Of a stretch of 40,656 nucleotides of DNA, positions 24,123 through 32,887 are shown in pieces. Position 1 is the first letter of the stretch; each line of letters opens with the position of its first letter. The notes beneath the pieces are model-generated. The model searched no databases and was not told the origin of the DNA. It saw only the letters and a list, made by a program, of their open reading frames with translations. Origin of the DNA: a bacterium (GTDB lineage: Bacteria > Auribacterota > UBA3054); the NCBI GenBank assembly GCA_017649705.1, contig JAGCGH010000137.1, forward strand, positions 1-40,656. The letters are read 5' to 3'. The translations under genes were made by a program, and so were the position numbers.

Positions 24123-25271
24123 ATGTTGAAAAAGCTTGACAACATACTTCCCTTTTTGTTTCTCTGCCTGGTCATCACCCTCTGCGGCTTCGGCGCCCTG
24201 ATGGTGTATTCCTCCAGCGTTTTCGTGGCGGAGCACAACTACTCGGGGAACCAGTACTTTTTCTTCAAGAAAGAGGTGATGTGGATCCTTCTGGGCTTCG
24301 TGGCGATGTACGTCATGTACCGCGCGCCCCTGGATTGGGTGCGGCGTCTCGCGCCGCTCTTCTATCTCATTGCCCTGCTTTCCCTCATTCTGGTCTTCTC
24401 TCCCCTTGGCGTCACCGTCAACGGCGCCAGGCGCTGGATAAACTTAGGCTTCATGCGCTTCCAGCCCACTGAGGCTCTGAAATTCTGCATGATCCTTGTC
24501 CTGGCCTGGTGGTACGACAGGGAGACCAGGGAGGCGGGAACTTTCATCAAAGGAGCACTGTGCCCCGCGATAATAATGGGCATAGGCCTTGTGCTGGCCC
24601 TGGCCGGCAAAGACCTGGGCACCCCCGCCCTCATAGCCTTGGTGGGCGGCGCCGTCTGTTTCATGGCCGGCATGAAGCTCCGCTATCTGATAATAGGCTT
24701 CCTCCTGTCCCTGGCTCCGGCGTATTACTACATCTCCCACGAAGCCTACCGCGTGAAAAGGCTCCTGGCCTTCTTGAATCCCGCGGCTGATCCTCTGGGC
24801 ACGGGATACCAGAACCTCCAGGCCCTGATGGCCATCTGTTCCGGCAAGCTGACCGGGCTCGGCATCGGCGGCTCCCTTATGAAAATGGAGTATCTGCCCG
24901 AGGCCCACACCGACTTCATCTTCGCCGTCATAGGAGAAGAACTGGGCTTCTGCGGCACCGTGGCCGTCATAAGCGTTTTCATTATGCTAGCCCTCATCAT
25001 GTGGCGGATGGTCACAAACATGAACGACACCTTCTGCAGGCTGACTGCCGCCGGCATAACGCTGGTCATCGGCTGCCAGGCTTTCGTCAACATCGGCGTC
25101 GTCACGGGCATCCTGCCCAACAAGGGCATGGGCCTTCCCTTCATAAGTTACGGCGGCTCCTCGCTTCTTTTCCTTCTGGGAGCCTGCGGCCTGTTCCTGA
25201 ATATGGCCAGGAACGGGCTCAAGCCTCAAACCCGCCATCGCAGCGTGGTCAGCCGCACTCTGGCAAGATGA
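24123..25271 (+). CDS. ftsW: Septal peptidoglycan glycosyltransferase FtsW (SEDS family)
   Basis: A 382-residue SEDS protein with about ten membrane helices, the lipid II polymerase of the divisome. Recognisable segments: GALMVYSSS near the start, KKEVMWILLGFVAMYVMYR, GVTVNGARRWINLGFMRFQPTE (the SEDS signature), GKDLGTPALIALVGG, LMKMEYLPEAHTDFIFAVIGEELGF and NKGMGLPFISYGGSSLL near the C-terminus. It lies in the FtsW position between murD and murG, and partners with FtsI. Its stop overlaps the murG start (ATGA). Confidence 0.95.
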   Translation: MLKKLDNILPFLFLCLVITLCGFGALMVYSSSVFVAEHNYSGNQYFFFKKEVMWILLGFVAMYVMYRAPLDWVRRLAPLFYLIALLSLILVFSPLGVTVNGARRWINLGFMRFQPTEALKFCMILVLAWWYDRETREAGTFIKGALCPAIIMGIGLVLALAGKDLGTPALIALVGGAVCFMAGMKLRYLIIGFLLSLAPAYYYISHEAYRVKRLLAFLNPAADPLGTGYQNLQALMAICSGKLTGLGIGGSLMKMEYLPEAHTDFIFAVIGEELGFCGTVAVISVFIMLALIMWRMVTNMNDTFCRLTAAGITLVIGCQAFVNIGVVTGILPNKGMGLPFISYGGSSLLFLLGACGLFLNMARNGLKPQTRHRSVVSRTLAR

Positions 25272-26383
25272 AAGAACTGAAAAGAATACTGGTTAGCGGC
25301 GGCGGCACCGGCGGGCACATCATGCCCGCGGTGGCGCTGTGCGAAGAGATAAGGGAGACCTATCCCGAGGCGAAGATATTTTTCGCCGGAAGGAGAGGTT
25401 CCATGGAGCAGGACATCGCAGGAAAATACGGCCTGGACTTTTATTCCGTGCCCTCGGCCCCCAAGGGCAAAGGCTTCAGGCTGATTCTGAACTTTTTCAT
25501 AAACGCCGCGGGCTTTTTCAAAAGTTTCATGCTGCTTTTGTTCCTGAGGCCCGAGGCCGTGGCGGTCTTCGGCGGCTACACCAGCGGAGCGCTTCTCTGC
25601 TCCTCCCTGATATTGAGAAAGAACGCCGTCATTCACGAATCGAACGCCATTCCCGGCCGCGTCACCAGGATGATGGCCAAGCTGGGAGTCAGGGTGGCCT
25701 GTGGGCTTCCCTCCGAGCACCATCTGATGCAGCTTCTCAGATCCTCCCTAAAAAAGGAGAATTCCTTCGCCCTCACGGGAAACCCCCTGAGGAAAGCCTT
25801 CCGCCTTCCCCCGGCCGACCTTACCCCGCTGCTGCCCGGTTATTCTGAAAGCGATCCCATGATACTGATCTTCGGCGGCTCCCAGGGAGCGCACAAGATC
25901 AACCTTATCTGTTCCGAAGCCCTGCCGAAATTGAAGAGCCGGTTCCCCAACCTGCAGGTGGCGCACATCTGCGGCGGGAACGACCAGGTGCTGCTGCAGA
26001 ACGTTTACGCCGTCTCCGGACTGCGCTTCTGGATCTTCCCCTTCTTCGAGGACATGGCTTCCCTGATGAAGAGGTCCACCATTTGCGTGGCCCGCTCCGG
26101 CGCTCTCTCCATCACCGAGATATGCGCCTCCGGGCTTCCCGCCGTGCTCGTTCCCCTGCCCAGCGCGGCTGACGGCCACCAGCTGGCCAACGCCAGGGTG
26201 CTGGAGGAAGTCGGCGCGGCCAGGATATGCCAGGAAGCGTCCCTGGACGCCAAAAGGCTGACGGAAGAGCTGGCGCATCTTTTGGAAAACAAGACTCTCC
26301 TGGCGGCCATGTCCGAGGCGGGACGCAGCCTTACCAAGGAAAACGCGGCGAAAGAACTTTTAGATTTCATCACAGCGCAATGA
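25268..26383 (+). CDS. murG: UDP-GlcNAc:lipid I GlcNAc transferase MurG
   Basis: A 371-residue GT-B glycosyltransferase that turns lipid I into lipid II on the inner face of the membrane. I start at ATG 25268, which overlaps the ftsW stop and gives MKELKRILVSGGGTGGHIMPA; a longer frame from 25001 lies within ftsW. Motifs: GGTGGH (12-17), GGYTSGALL, HESNAIPGRVT, FGGSQGAHKIN, and the C-terminal donor-binding RSGALSITEICASGLPAVLVPLP with HQLANARVL. It ends in an ATGA overlap with murC. Confidence 0.95.
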   Translation: MKELKRILVSGGGTGGHIMPAVALCEEIRETYPEAKIFFAGRRGSMEQDIAGKYGLDFYSVPSAPKGKGFRLILNFFINAAGFFKSFMLLLFLRPEAVAVFGGYTSGALLCSSLILRKNAVIHESNAIPGRVTRMMAKLGVRVACGLPSEHHLMQLLRSSLKKENSFALTGNPLRKAFRLPPADLTPLLPGYSESDPMILIFGGSQGAHKINLICSEALPKLKSRFPNLQVAHICGGNDQVLLQNVYAVSGLRFWIFPFFEDMASLMKRSTICVARSGALSITEICASGLPAVLVPLPSAADGHQLANARVLEEVGAARICQEASLDAKRLTEELAHLLENKTLLAAMSEAGRSLTKENAAKELLDFITAQ

Positions 26384-27783
26384 CAAAAACGGAAGACGTC
26401 AACAACCTGAAATTTTATTTCTGCGGCATCGGCGGCTGCGGCATGAACCCGCTGGCTCATTTCATGAAGAGGGCCGGATACCGGGTCTGCGGCAGCGACA
26501 TCAAGGAGAGCGAGGAGCTGGCGGATCTGAGGAAAGACGGCATTGAGTGTTTCGCCCGCCAGGACGGCTCCATGGTCGAGGGATGCGACGTCTTCGTTTA
26601 CAGCAGCGCCATCCACGAGGACAATCCCGATCTTGTCCAGGCGAAAAAACTAGGCCTTTCCTTCCTCCACCGCTCCGAGCTTTTGGCCCAGATCGCCAGG
26701 CGCTACAAGACAGTGACGGTGGCGGGAGCCCACGGGAAGACCACCGTCTCCTCCCTGATCGCCTGTTTGCTGAAAGACGGCGGCCTTGATCCCAACGCCA
26801 TCGTCGGCGGCTATGTCCCGGCCTTCCGGGGGAACTTCACGGTTGGGAAAGGCTGCTATCTGGTGCTGGAGGCGGACGAGAGCGACGGAACTTTCAAACG
26901 CTATGCCTCTGACATCGCGGTCCTCCTCAACGTGGACGCCGATCACCTTGACTACTACAAGGACATGAACGCCATCAAGGAAGCCTTCGCGGTCTACGTC
27001 GGAAACATCGTGGAAAACGGAACGCTCATATACAACGCTGAAGATCCCGTCTGCGCCGAACTGGCGGCGGGCGTCAGGCCCGACATAAAAAAGATCAAGT
27101 GCGGCATAGGCGTCCTGGCCCAGGAAAACGCCGACTACGCCGGGACCGACATCCTTCTCTCCCCTCTTTCCTCCGCCTTCTCCCTGCTCTGCAAAAAAGG
27201 CTCGGAGGAAAAGAGCCTGCCCTTCGTCTGCCCGCTTCCCGGACGCCACAACGTCTTCAACGCCGTCATCTCCCTGGCCGCGGCGGCCGCGGCCGGCGTG
27301 GACCCGGAGATCCTGAGGGATCCCCTTGCGGTCTTCAAAAACGCCCACAGGCGCTTCGAGCGCCTGGGCAAATGGCACGGCGCGGAAATAATCGACGACT
27401 ACGCCCACCACCCCAGGGAAATAGAAGCGCTCCTGAATTCCGCCTCCCGTCTGGAGGGGGATCTCACGGTGGTCTTCCAGCCCCACCGCTTCTCCCGCAC
27501 GGAAAAACTGCTCCCGGAATTCGCCCGCGTCCTCTCCAAGGCTCCCAACCTTATCCTGACGGACGTTTACAGCGCCGGGGAAAGCAAGAACCTGATAGGA
27601 GGCCGGGAGCTCTACGAGGCCGTTTTGAACATGGGCGGCCAGGCGGAGTACGTCAACACCCCCGCCGAGATACCCGCGCTTCTCCTTGAAAGAAGCAAAG
27701 GCTGGAAATTCCCCCACACCCTGCTCTTCACAGGCGCCGGAGCCCTCTCCGGCTTGGCTCATGAAATGTTAAAAAACCAATAG
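26380..27783 (+). CDS. murC: UDP-MurNAc:L-alanine ligase MurC
   Basis: A 467-residue Mur ligase adding L-Ala to UDP-MurNAc, the first stem-peptide step. I start at ATG 26380, overlapping the murG stop; the frame open from 26227 is within murG. Motifs: dinucleotide-type loop CGIGGCGMNPLA (15-26), ATP loop GAHGKTT (116-122), EADESDGTF, NVDADHLDYY, GRHNVFNAVIS and DDYAHHPREIEA. murB, which often follows or fuses to murC, is absent. FtsQ starts seven bases downstream. Confidence 0.95.
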   Translation: MTKTEDVNNLKFYFCGIGGCGMNPLAHFMKRAGYRVCGSDIKESEELADLRKDGIECFARQDGSMVEGCDVFVYSSAIHEDNPDLVQAKKLGLSFLHRSELLAQIARRYKTVTVAGAHGKTTVSSLIACLLKDGGLDPNAIVGGYVPAFRGNFTVGKGCYLVLEADESDGTFKRYASDIAVLLNVDADHLDYYKDMNAIKEAFAVYVGNIVENGTLIYNAEDPVCAELAAGVRPDIKKIKCGIGVLAQENADYAGTDILLSPLSSAFSLLCKKGSEEKSLPFVCPLPGRHNVFNAVISLAAAAAAGVDPEILRDPLAVFKNAHRRFERLGKWHGAEIIDDYAHHPREIEALLNSASRLEGDLTVVFQPHRFSRTEKLLPEFARVLSKAPNLILTDVYSAGESKNLIGGRELYEAVLNMGGQAEYVNTPAEIPALLLERSKGWKFPHTLLFTGAGALSGLAHEMLKNQ

Positions 27784-27790
27784 AGGAAAT

Positions 27791-28600
27791 ATGTACGTAC
27801 CGAAAAACCAAAAAGCGGCCCGCCGTCCGGAAGTGACAAAAGCCAGGATGCGCGACTTCTTCAGGAGCTTCCTGAAGACTCTGGCCCTTGTCGTGGCTTT
27901 CTGCGCCATTATCCTGGGCATAAGCCTTTTCATGCGCCGCATCATGTATTCCGAGGACTACAGGATCAAAAGCATCGAGATCAGGGGCAACAACAGCGTG
28001 GACGAGATGTCCATCACCAAAAGGGGCGGCCTGCACTCCAACATGTACTATTACACCGTGGACCTCAAGGAGATCAAGAGGAAAATAGAGACCCACCAGG
28101 ACATCAAGGAATGCCTGGTCGAGAAGCGCCTTAACGACAAGCTTATCATCACCGTAAAGGAAAGGGAACCCATCGCCGTCCTGAAGACCCAGGACCAGCA
28201 CAGCCTTCCCATCGACGACCAGGGCCACATCCTAAGCGAACAGAAACTGGAGAACCATTCCAACCTTCCCGCGGTCATAACGAAATACACCTTCAACGAC
28301 CTGCGCTCCAGGACCAAATGCACCGATGAGAAAATACTGACCGCGATGAAATATCTGAAGCTCATCAAGCACGGGCCGGAAAGGACTTTCCTGACCATCA
28401 AGAGCGTGGACACCACCAAGGAAGACGCCATAATCATCAAGACCGCCTCCATCGACGAGATCCTTTTGGAGCAGGAATATTCCCGGGACGCGGTGGCCAA
28501 AGTTTTCGAAGTTATAAAAGCCCTCAGAGACCAGGGCCGCAACGCTGTTAAAATCGACGCCCGCTACGAAGACGTGGCGGTAATCTGCAAATACATCTAA
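27791..28600 (+). CDS. ftsQ: FtsQ/DivIB-like cell division protein with POTRA domain
   Basis: A 269-residue bitopic protein. A basic cytoplasmic tail is followed by one membrane helix (about 33-53) and a POTRA domain (about 56-125) reading YRIKSIEIRGNNSVDE, then KIETHQDIKECLVEKRL and LIITVKEREPIAVL. The FtsQ beta-domain follows, with IDDQGHIL and AIIIKTASIDEILL. FtsQ scaffolds FtsL/FtsB in the periplasm. An AGAGGAA ribosome binding site precedes the start. Sequence conservation is low, as usual for FtsQ; position before ftsA supports the call. Confidence 0.88.
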   Translation: MYVPKNQKAARRPEVTKARMRDFFRSFLKTLALVVAFCAIILGISLFMRRIMYSEDYRIKSIEIRGNNSVDEMSITKRGGLHSNMYYYTVDLKEIKRKIETHQDIKECLVEKRLNDKLIITVKEREPIAVLKTQDQHSLPIDDQGHILSEQKLENHSNLPAVITKYTFNDLRSRTKCTDEKILTAMKYLKLIKHGPERTFLTIKSVDTTKEDAIIIKTASIDEILLEQEYSRDAVAKVFEVIKALRDQGRNAVKIDARYEDVAVICKYI

Positions 28601-28604
28601 AAAC

Positions 28605-29837
28605 ATGGCTAAAGAAAAAATAATCTCAGCTATCGACCTGGGGACGCAGACGGTTAGGGCCGCCATCGGCCGGCTCGGCGAAAGCGGCTCCCTGGAAGTC
28701 ATCGGCTACGGCACCGCCTCGTCGCAGGGAATAGTGAAAAGCCGCATCGAAGATCCGGCCAAAGCGGCCGAAGCGGTCAAGCAGGCCGTTTTGGCGGCGG
28801 AAAACGACGTGAAGAGCAGGGTGGATTACACCATCAAAGGCGTGATAGTAACCGTGGGAGGGTCCGGAATATCCAGCGACATCGAGACCATCACGGTGGA
28901 CAACAACGCCAAAGACAGCGTGATCACGGAAAAGCTCCTCGCCGAGATCGACGAAAGATTTGAAAAGCGCTTCACCCACAAGGACAAGAGCCCCGTCCAT
29001 GTTTACATCAAGGACTACTACATCGACAGCGTAAGGAAGCGCAGCACCGAGGACGTGCTGGGCAGCCAGGGCGAGAAAGTCAGCGCCCTGGGGCTGGGCA
29101 TCCTTGAGGAGAAAAAAGAGCTGGACAAGATAGCGGGCGTTCTGAACGCCAGCGGCCAGACCGTGGAATGCTACTGCTTCGACGCGGTGGCGGACGGCTG
29201 GGCGGTCCTGACCCAGGATCAGCGTCAGAAGGGCTCCCTCGTGATAAACGCGGGCGCCGGCAGCACCAGCTTCGCCTTCTGGAAGGACGGCATCGTCCAT
29301 GAGACGGGCAACTTCCCCGTGGGCGGCGACCACGTCACCAACGACCTGGCCCTGGGGCTGGGCATCCCCTTCAACCTCGCCGAGGACGTCAAGCAGAACT
29401 TCAGCAAGGACGCCTCGGAGATAAGGGTCTGCGGAAAGCTTTACAAGAACCGCTCCGTGGAGACCATCATCCAAAGCAGGACCGAGGAAACGGTTAAATT
29501 CATATCCGACATGATAAAAGAGAAGGGCCTCCTGACCCAGATACAGAGCGGAATATTCCTAACCGGAAACGCCGCCCGCTCCACCTTTAACAATTACGTT
29601 CGCCGGGAATTCACTTCGGTCGAAATAAAGACTCCCTGCCCCATCGTCCCCACGGAACCCGCCGAGGAAGGCGACGCCAAGGAGATCAAGCTCTTCTCCC
29701 CGCACTACGGCAACAAGTTCCAGACCGACCCCGGAACATCCACGGTTTTGGGAATGCTTGTTTACACCGCCCAGGAGGAGACTAATTCCCCCAAACGCAA
29801 ATCAAACGGATTTTTCAATCTTTTCAGCCTCCTATGA
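28605..29837 (+). CDS. ftsA: Divergent FtsA, actin-like Z-ring membrane anchor
   Basis: A 410-residue actin-like protein that ties FtsZ to the membrane. Supporting features: phosphate-1 motif AIDLGTQTVRAAIG (9-22), the FtsA-type segment GGDHVTNDLALGLGIPFNLAE (240-260), and a C-terminal amphipathic NGFFNLFSLL (401-410) after a basic linker, like the membrane-targeting helix. Oddly, the phosphate-2 motif, normally D-I-G-G-G-T, reads N215-A-G-A-G-S220, and the adenosine motif reads LTGNAARS in place of LTGGAA. ATP hydrolysis may therefore be weak or lost. It overlaps ftsZ by four bases (ATGA). Confidence 0.88.
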   Translation: MAKEKIISAIDLGTQTVRAAIGRLGESGSLEVIGYGTASSQGIVKSRIEDPAKAAEAVKQAVLAAENDVKSRVDYTIKGVIVTVGGSGISSDIETITVDNNAKDSVITEKLLAEIDERFEKRFTHKDKSPVHVYIKDYYIDSVRKRSTEDVLGSQGEKVSALGLGILEEKKELDKIAGVLNASGQTVECYCFDAVADGWAVLTQDQRQKGSLVINAGAGSTSFAFWKDGIVHETGNFPVGGDHVTNDLALGLGIPFNLAEDVKQNFSKDASEIRVCGKLYKNRSVETIIQSRTEETVKFISDMIKEKGLLTQIQSGIFLTGNAARSTFNNYVRREFTSVEIKTPCPIVPTEPAEEGDAKEIKLFSPHYGNKFQTDPGTSTVLGMLVYTAQEETNSPKRKSNGFFNLFSLL

Positions 29838-30937
29838 AAAACAGAACACCCCTTGTTAAAATAATCGGCGTCGGCGGCTGCGGCTGCAACACCATCTCCA
29901 GCATCGAGAAACAGTACGCCGAAAAGCTGAACGAGAACTTTGAGTTTTACGGCGTGGACACCGACTTCATCAGCCTGAAGAACCAAAGCCTCAAAAACAA
30001 AGTCGAAATAGGCTCCACCGGCATCGGCACCGCCAAGGACCGCATGCTGGGCGCGCAGGCCGCCCAGGAGAGCGCCGACAAATTACGGGAGATATTGCGC
30101 GACGCCGACATCGTCATCCTGAGCGCCGGCTTGAGCGGCGGCACCGGTTCCGGCGCCACCGGCGTCATAGCCCACATGGCGGCCTCAGACGGCGCGGTGG
30201 TCATCGCCTCCGTCACCCTCCCCTTCTACTACGACGACAACAGGAAGCAGGAATCCGCCCAGGAAGCATTGAAGAGCATCAAGGAAGAGGTCCCCGTGGT
30301 CATGCCCGTCGCCAACGGTGAGGGCGTGGAAAACGAGAACATATCTTTCCTGGAAGTTCTCCGGGCCACCGACAAGAACATCATCTGCCTCATAGAAATG
30401 ATCAACATCGTGGTCAATCAGGCGGGCTATGAGAACCTGGACTTCAGCGAATTCATGAAAGTCGCCTCCACTTCCGGGGACGCCATGATAGGCATAGGCG
30501 AAGCCACAGGAGAACAAAGTCTCTCCCTGGCCATAAACCTTGCCCGGGACTCCAAAAGCAGCAGCCTGAGCCTGAAGGACGCGGAAAAGGTCGCCCTTAT
30601 CACCATGACCGCCCCGGACGTTTCCTACAAGCAGATCAAAGACGCCCGCATGACGCTGCAAAACGAGATCAACCGGCAGACGGAGGTCTACAACGGGCTA
30701 TACGTTGACTCCGCCCAGGAAGGCGCGAAGGTCATTCTCTTCGCCACCGGCATAAACAGCCAGAAAAGCCTCCCCCACTCCACCATAGAAACGACGGAAG
30801 CCGGCCCCATGCGCCAGTTCGATATGGATTTCTTCCAGGACGAAGGCTATTTCAAAGGCACCGACCCCACCTATATCGCCGGGATCAACTACGACAAGCC
30901 CACCTTCATAAGAAGAGGCGTGCAGATAGAAAAATAA
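29834..30937 (+). CDS. ftsZ: Divergent FtsZ, tubulin-like division GTPase
   Basis: A 367-residue tubulin-like protein that forms the Z-ring. N-terminal VKIIGVGGCGCNTI (8-21) is the usual IKVVGVGGGGGN with two Cys. The tubulin signature normally reads GGGTGTG but is SGGTGSG here (101-107). In the T7 loop the canonical NLDFADV reads N201-LDFSEF, keeping Asp203 but replacing the second Asp with Glu206. The core ends near 307 (VILFATGI). After a short linker of about 45 residues, the tail has DKPTFIRRG (354-362), like the conserved FtsA/ZipA-binding peptide. It is the last gene of the cluster before a terminator. An FtsZ role follows from position and the tail; GTPase rates may be unusual. Confidence 0.88.
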   Translation: MKNRTPLVKIIGVGGCGCNTISSIEKQYAEKLNENFEFYGVDTDFISLKNQSLKNKVEIGSTGIGTAKDRMLGAQAAQESADKLREILRDADIVILSAGLSGGTGSGATGVIAHMAASDGAVVIASVTLPFYYDDNRKQESAQEALKSIKEEVPVVMPVANGEGVENENISFLEVLRATDKNIICLIEMINIVVNQAGYENLDFSEFMKVASTSGDAMIGIGEATGEQSLSLAINLARDSKSSSLSLKDAEKVALITMTAPDVSYKQIKDARMTLQNEINRQTEVYNGLYVDSAQEGAKVILFATGINSQKSLPHSTIETTEAGPMRQFDMDFFQDEGYFKGTDPTYIAGINYDKPTFIRRGVQIEK

Positions 30938-30952
30938 TAATAAAGGCAGAGC

Positions 30953-30987
30953 GAAAAAAAGGCGCGTCACATGACGCGCCTTTTTTG
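30953..30987. terminator. Bidirectional terminator between ftsZ and metY
   Basis: GGCGCGTCA (30961-30969) and TGACGCGCC (30972-30980) form a perfect stem, with an A-run before it and a T-run after it. It can stop transcription of ftsZ from the left and of the convergent metY-like gene from the right. Confidence 0.93.
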
Positions 30988-31005
30988 TTTGCCAAAGCTT
31001 CCGTC

Positions 31006-32364
31006 TTATTTGTTCTCGAAAGCCTGCTTGAGATCAGCGATGATGTCGTTGACGTCCTCGAGGCCCACGGAGAGCCTGATGAGGCCGACCGGGATGCCGG
31101 CCTTCTCCAGCTGCTCGTCCGTCAGCTGACGGTGGGTGTGGCTGGCGGGATGCAGAACGATCGTCCTGTTCTCGGCCACGTGCGTTTCCACGCCGATGAA
31201 CCTGAAGCGGTCGATGAATTCCGAGGCTTCCTTGCGGCCGCCCTTCACGCGGAAGGCTATTACGCCGCTGGAACCGTTGGGCAGGTACTTCTTGGCTAGT
31301 TCGTAGTCCGGGCTGCTCTTAAGACCGGGATAGTTGATCCATTCCACTTCCGGCCTGGATTCCAAGAACTCAGCGACCTTCTGGGCGTTCTCGCAGTGCC
31401 TGGGCACGCGGAGGTGCAGCGTCTCGAGACCGTGGTTCAGAAGGAAGGCGTTCATCGGGCCCTGCTGGGCGCCGATGTCCCTCATGAGCTGGGCCACCAG
31501 CTTGATAGTGTAGGCCAGTTTCCCGAAGGCCTTGGTGTAGGTGAGGCCGTGGTAGCTCTCGTCCGGGGTGGTGAGGCCGGGGAACTTGTCAGCGTGCTTG
31601 TCCCAGTCGAAATTGCCGGAGTCGATGACAATGCCGCCGGTCGCGCAGGCGTGGCCGTCAAGATACTTCGTGGTGGAGTGGATGACGATGTCGCAGCCGA
31701 ATTCTATTGGGCGGCAGTTGATGGGCGTCGGGAAGGTGTTGTCCACAATGAGGGGCACGCCGTGCTTGTGGGCTATGCGGGCGAACTTCTCGATGTCAAG
31801 GACTTTCACGTTGGGGTTCGTCAAAGTTTCGCCGAAGACGCACTTGGTGTTGGGACGGAAATATTTGTCATACTCTTCTTCAGGAAGATCCTGGTCGACG
31901 AACTCCACCTCGATGCCGAGCTTTTTCAAAGTGACGGCGAAGAGGTTAAGCGTTCCGCCGTAGATGGAGGCGGAACTTATGACATGGTCGCCCGCGGAGG
32001 CGATGTTGAAGATCGAGAAGAAGCTGGCCGCCTGGCCGGAAGCGGTCAGGACGCCCGCCACGCCGCCCTCAAGGTCGGCGATCTTGTTTGCGACCACGTC
32101 GTCGGTCGGGTTCTGCAGTCTGGTGTAGAAGTAACCGGAGGCTTCCAGATCGAAAAGCTTACCCATCTCTTCGCTGGTGGCGTAGCGCCAGGTCGTGCTT
32201 TGGAAGATAGGGAGCGCCCTGGGGCCGCCGTTGGCCGGCTGCCAGCCGCCCTGGGTGCAGATGGTGGCGAGGCTGTATTCCTTGTTGGAGAGTTTCTTGT
32301 ACCCGCCGCCGATGCAGGGGATGTCGAACTTGGGGTTCAGAAGGGGGTTTTCATTGTCGTTCAT
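31006..32364 (-). CDS. metY: O-acetylhomoserine sulfhydrylase (PLP-dependent)
   Basis: A 452-residue enzyme of the Cys/Met metabolism PLP family. It most likely joins sulfide to O-acetylhomoserine to give homocysteine, a direct route to methionine. Features: YFYTRLQNPT near 78-87, LTASGQAA, the PLP-binding aspartate region LIVDNTFPTP near 205, and the Schiff-base lysine Lys233 in IHSTTKYLDGH. The long form with the N-terminal extension and a GLETLHLRVPRH segment fits MetY rather than the shorter cystathionine gamma-synthase. An AGAGAGG ribosome binding site precedes the ATG. The upstream gap is only about 50 bases past the rpsT terminator, so there is no room for a SAM riboswitch. Confidence 0.88.
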   Translation of the reverse strand: MNDNENPLLNPKFDIPCIGGGYKKLSNKEYSLATICTQGGWQPANGGPRALPIFQSTTWRYATSEEMGKLFDLEASGYFYTRLQNPTDDVVANKIADLEGGVAGVLTASGQAASFFSIFNIASAGDHVISSASIYGGTLNLFAVTLKKLGIEVEFVDQDLPEEEYDKYFRPNTKCVFGETLTNPNVKVLDIEKFARIAHKHGVPLIVDNTFPTPINCRPIEFGCDIVIHSTTKYLDGHACATGGIVIDSGNFDWDKHADKFPGLTTPDESYHGLTYTKAFGKLAYTIKLVAQLMRDIGAQQGPMNAFLLNHGLETLHLRVPRHCENAQKVAEFLESRPEVEWINYPGLKSSPDYELAKKYLPNGSSGVIAFRVKGGRKEASEFIDRFRFIGVETHVAENRTIVLHPASHTHRQLTDEQLEKAGIPVGLIRLSVGLEDVNDIIADLKQAFENK

Positions 32365-32410
32365 GGTGACCTCTCTAAGTTGAAAGTTATTATTCTTTAA
32401 TTATTAGGCA

Positions 32411-32463
32411 AATAAAAAGCCGCACAAGAATGTCCTACTTGCGCGGGCAAAACTTGTGCGGCC
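32411..32463 (-). terminator. Terminator downstream of rpsT
   Basis: On the minus strand GCCGCACAAG (plus 32454-32463) pairs with CTTGTGCGGC (plus 32420-32429), followed by TTTTTATTTG. The 24-base loop is long and includes a partial second copy of the stem sequence. It lies just past the rpsT stop and before the metY-like gene. Confidence 0.8.
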
Positions 32464-32487
32464 AAAGGGCGTGCTCTATAAGAGAGA

Positions 32488-32748
32488 TCAGGCTTTTTCG
32501 GCCTGGATCTTGTTGGCGCGTTTGGTCAGACGGGAAATGCGGCGGCTGGCAGCTTTGCGATGAATGACGCCCAGCTGGGAAGCTTTGGCAACCGTTGAGA
32601 TGGCGTTGCGCAGATCTTTCTCGAGATCCTGGCTCTCGGGAGAGACTTTCTTGGACATGGTCTTCACGCGGGATTTGACCTGCGTGTTGCGTTCCTGACG
32701 TACGGCGGCCTGCTTGAGGCTTTTGACGCGATGCTTGTGTGAAGGCAT
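32488..32748 (-). CDS. rpsT: Small ribosomal subunit protein S20 (bS20)
   Basis: An 86-residue, Lys/Arg-rich helical protein that binds 16S rRNA and helps assemble the 30S subunit. The N-terminus MPSHKHRVKSLKQAAVRQERN, the central VKTMSKKV and the C-terminal GVIHRKAASRRISRLTKRAN are characteristic of S20, and the length is right. It is a single-gene unit between terminators of gdhA and its own. Confidence 0.93.
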   Translation of the reverse strand: MPSHKHRVKSLKQAAVRQERNTQVKSRVKTMSKKVSPESQDLEKDLRNAISTVAKASQLGVIHRKAASRRISRLTKRANKIQAEKA

Positions 32749-32806
32749 AGATGAACTTGGTTTTTACTTAGTTAAATGTTTCGAAAATTTTCAAATGGTG
32801 CTGATA

Positions 32807-32835
32807 ATGGTATCACAAGCTTTTTTAAAAATCAA
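32807..32835 (-). promoter_or_regulatory. Possible promoter for rpsT
   Basis: On the minus strand TTGATT (plus 32830-32835) and TACCAT (plus 32807-32812) are 17 bases apart, about 60 bases before the rpsT start. The hexamers are only partial matches. The leader also holds the palindrome GAAAATTTTC. Confidence 0.35.
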
Positions 32836-32840
32836 GAGTG

Positions 32841-32878
32841 CTCCCCTGCCCGCCCAACCGTCGGGCGGGCAGCGGGAG
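32841..32878 (-). terminator. Terminator downstream of gdhA
   Basis: CTGCCCGCCC and GGGCGGGCAG (plus 32846-32855 and 32863-32872) form a GC-rich 10-base stem, extended by CTCCC/GGGAG around one bulged base. It lies ten bases past the gdhA stop. The downstream T-run on the minus strand is interrupted, so termination may be less sharp than at the other sites. Confidence 0.7.
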
Positions 32879-32887
32879 TTCCTTTTT

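Noticed and set aside
32365-32420. SAM riboswitch upstream of the metY-like gene
   Set aside because: Only about 55 bases separate the start from the rpsT terminator, too short for a SAM aptamer plus expression platform.
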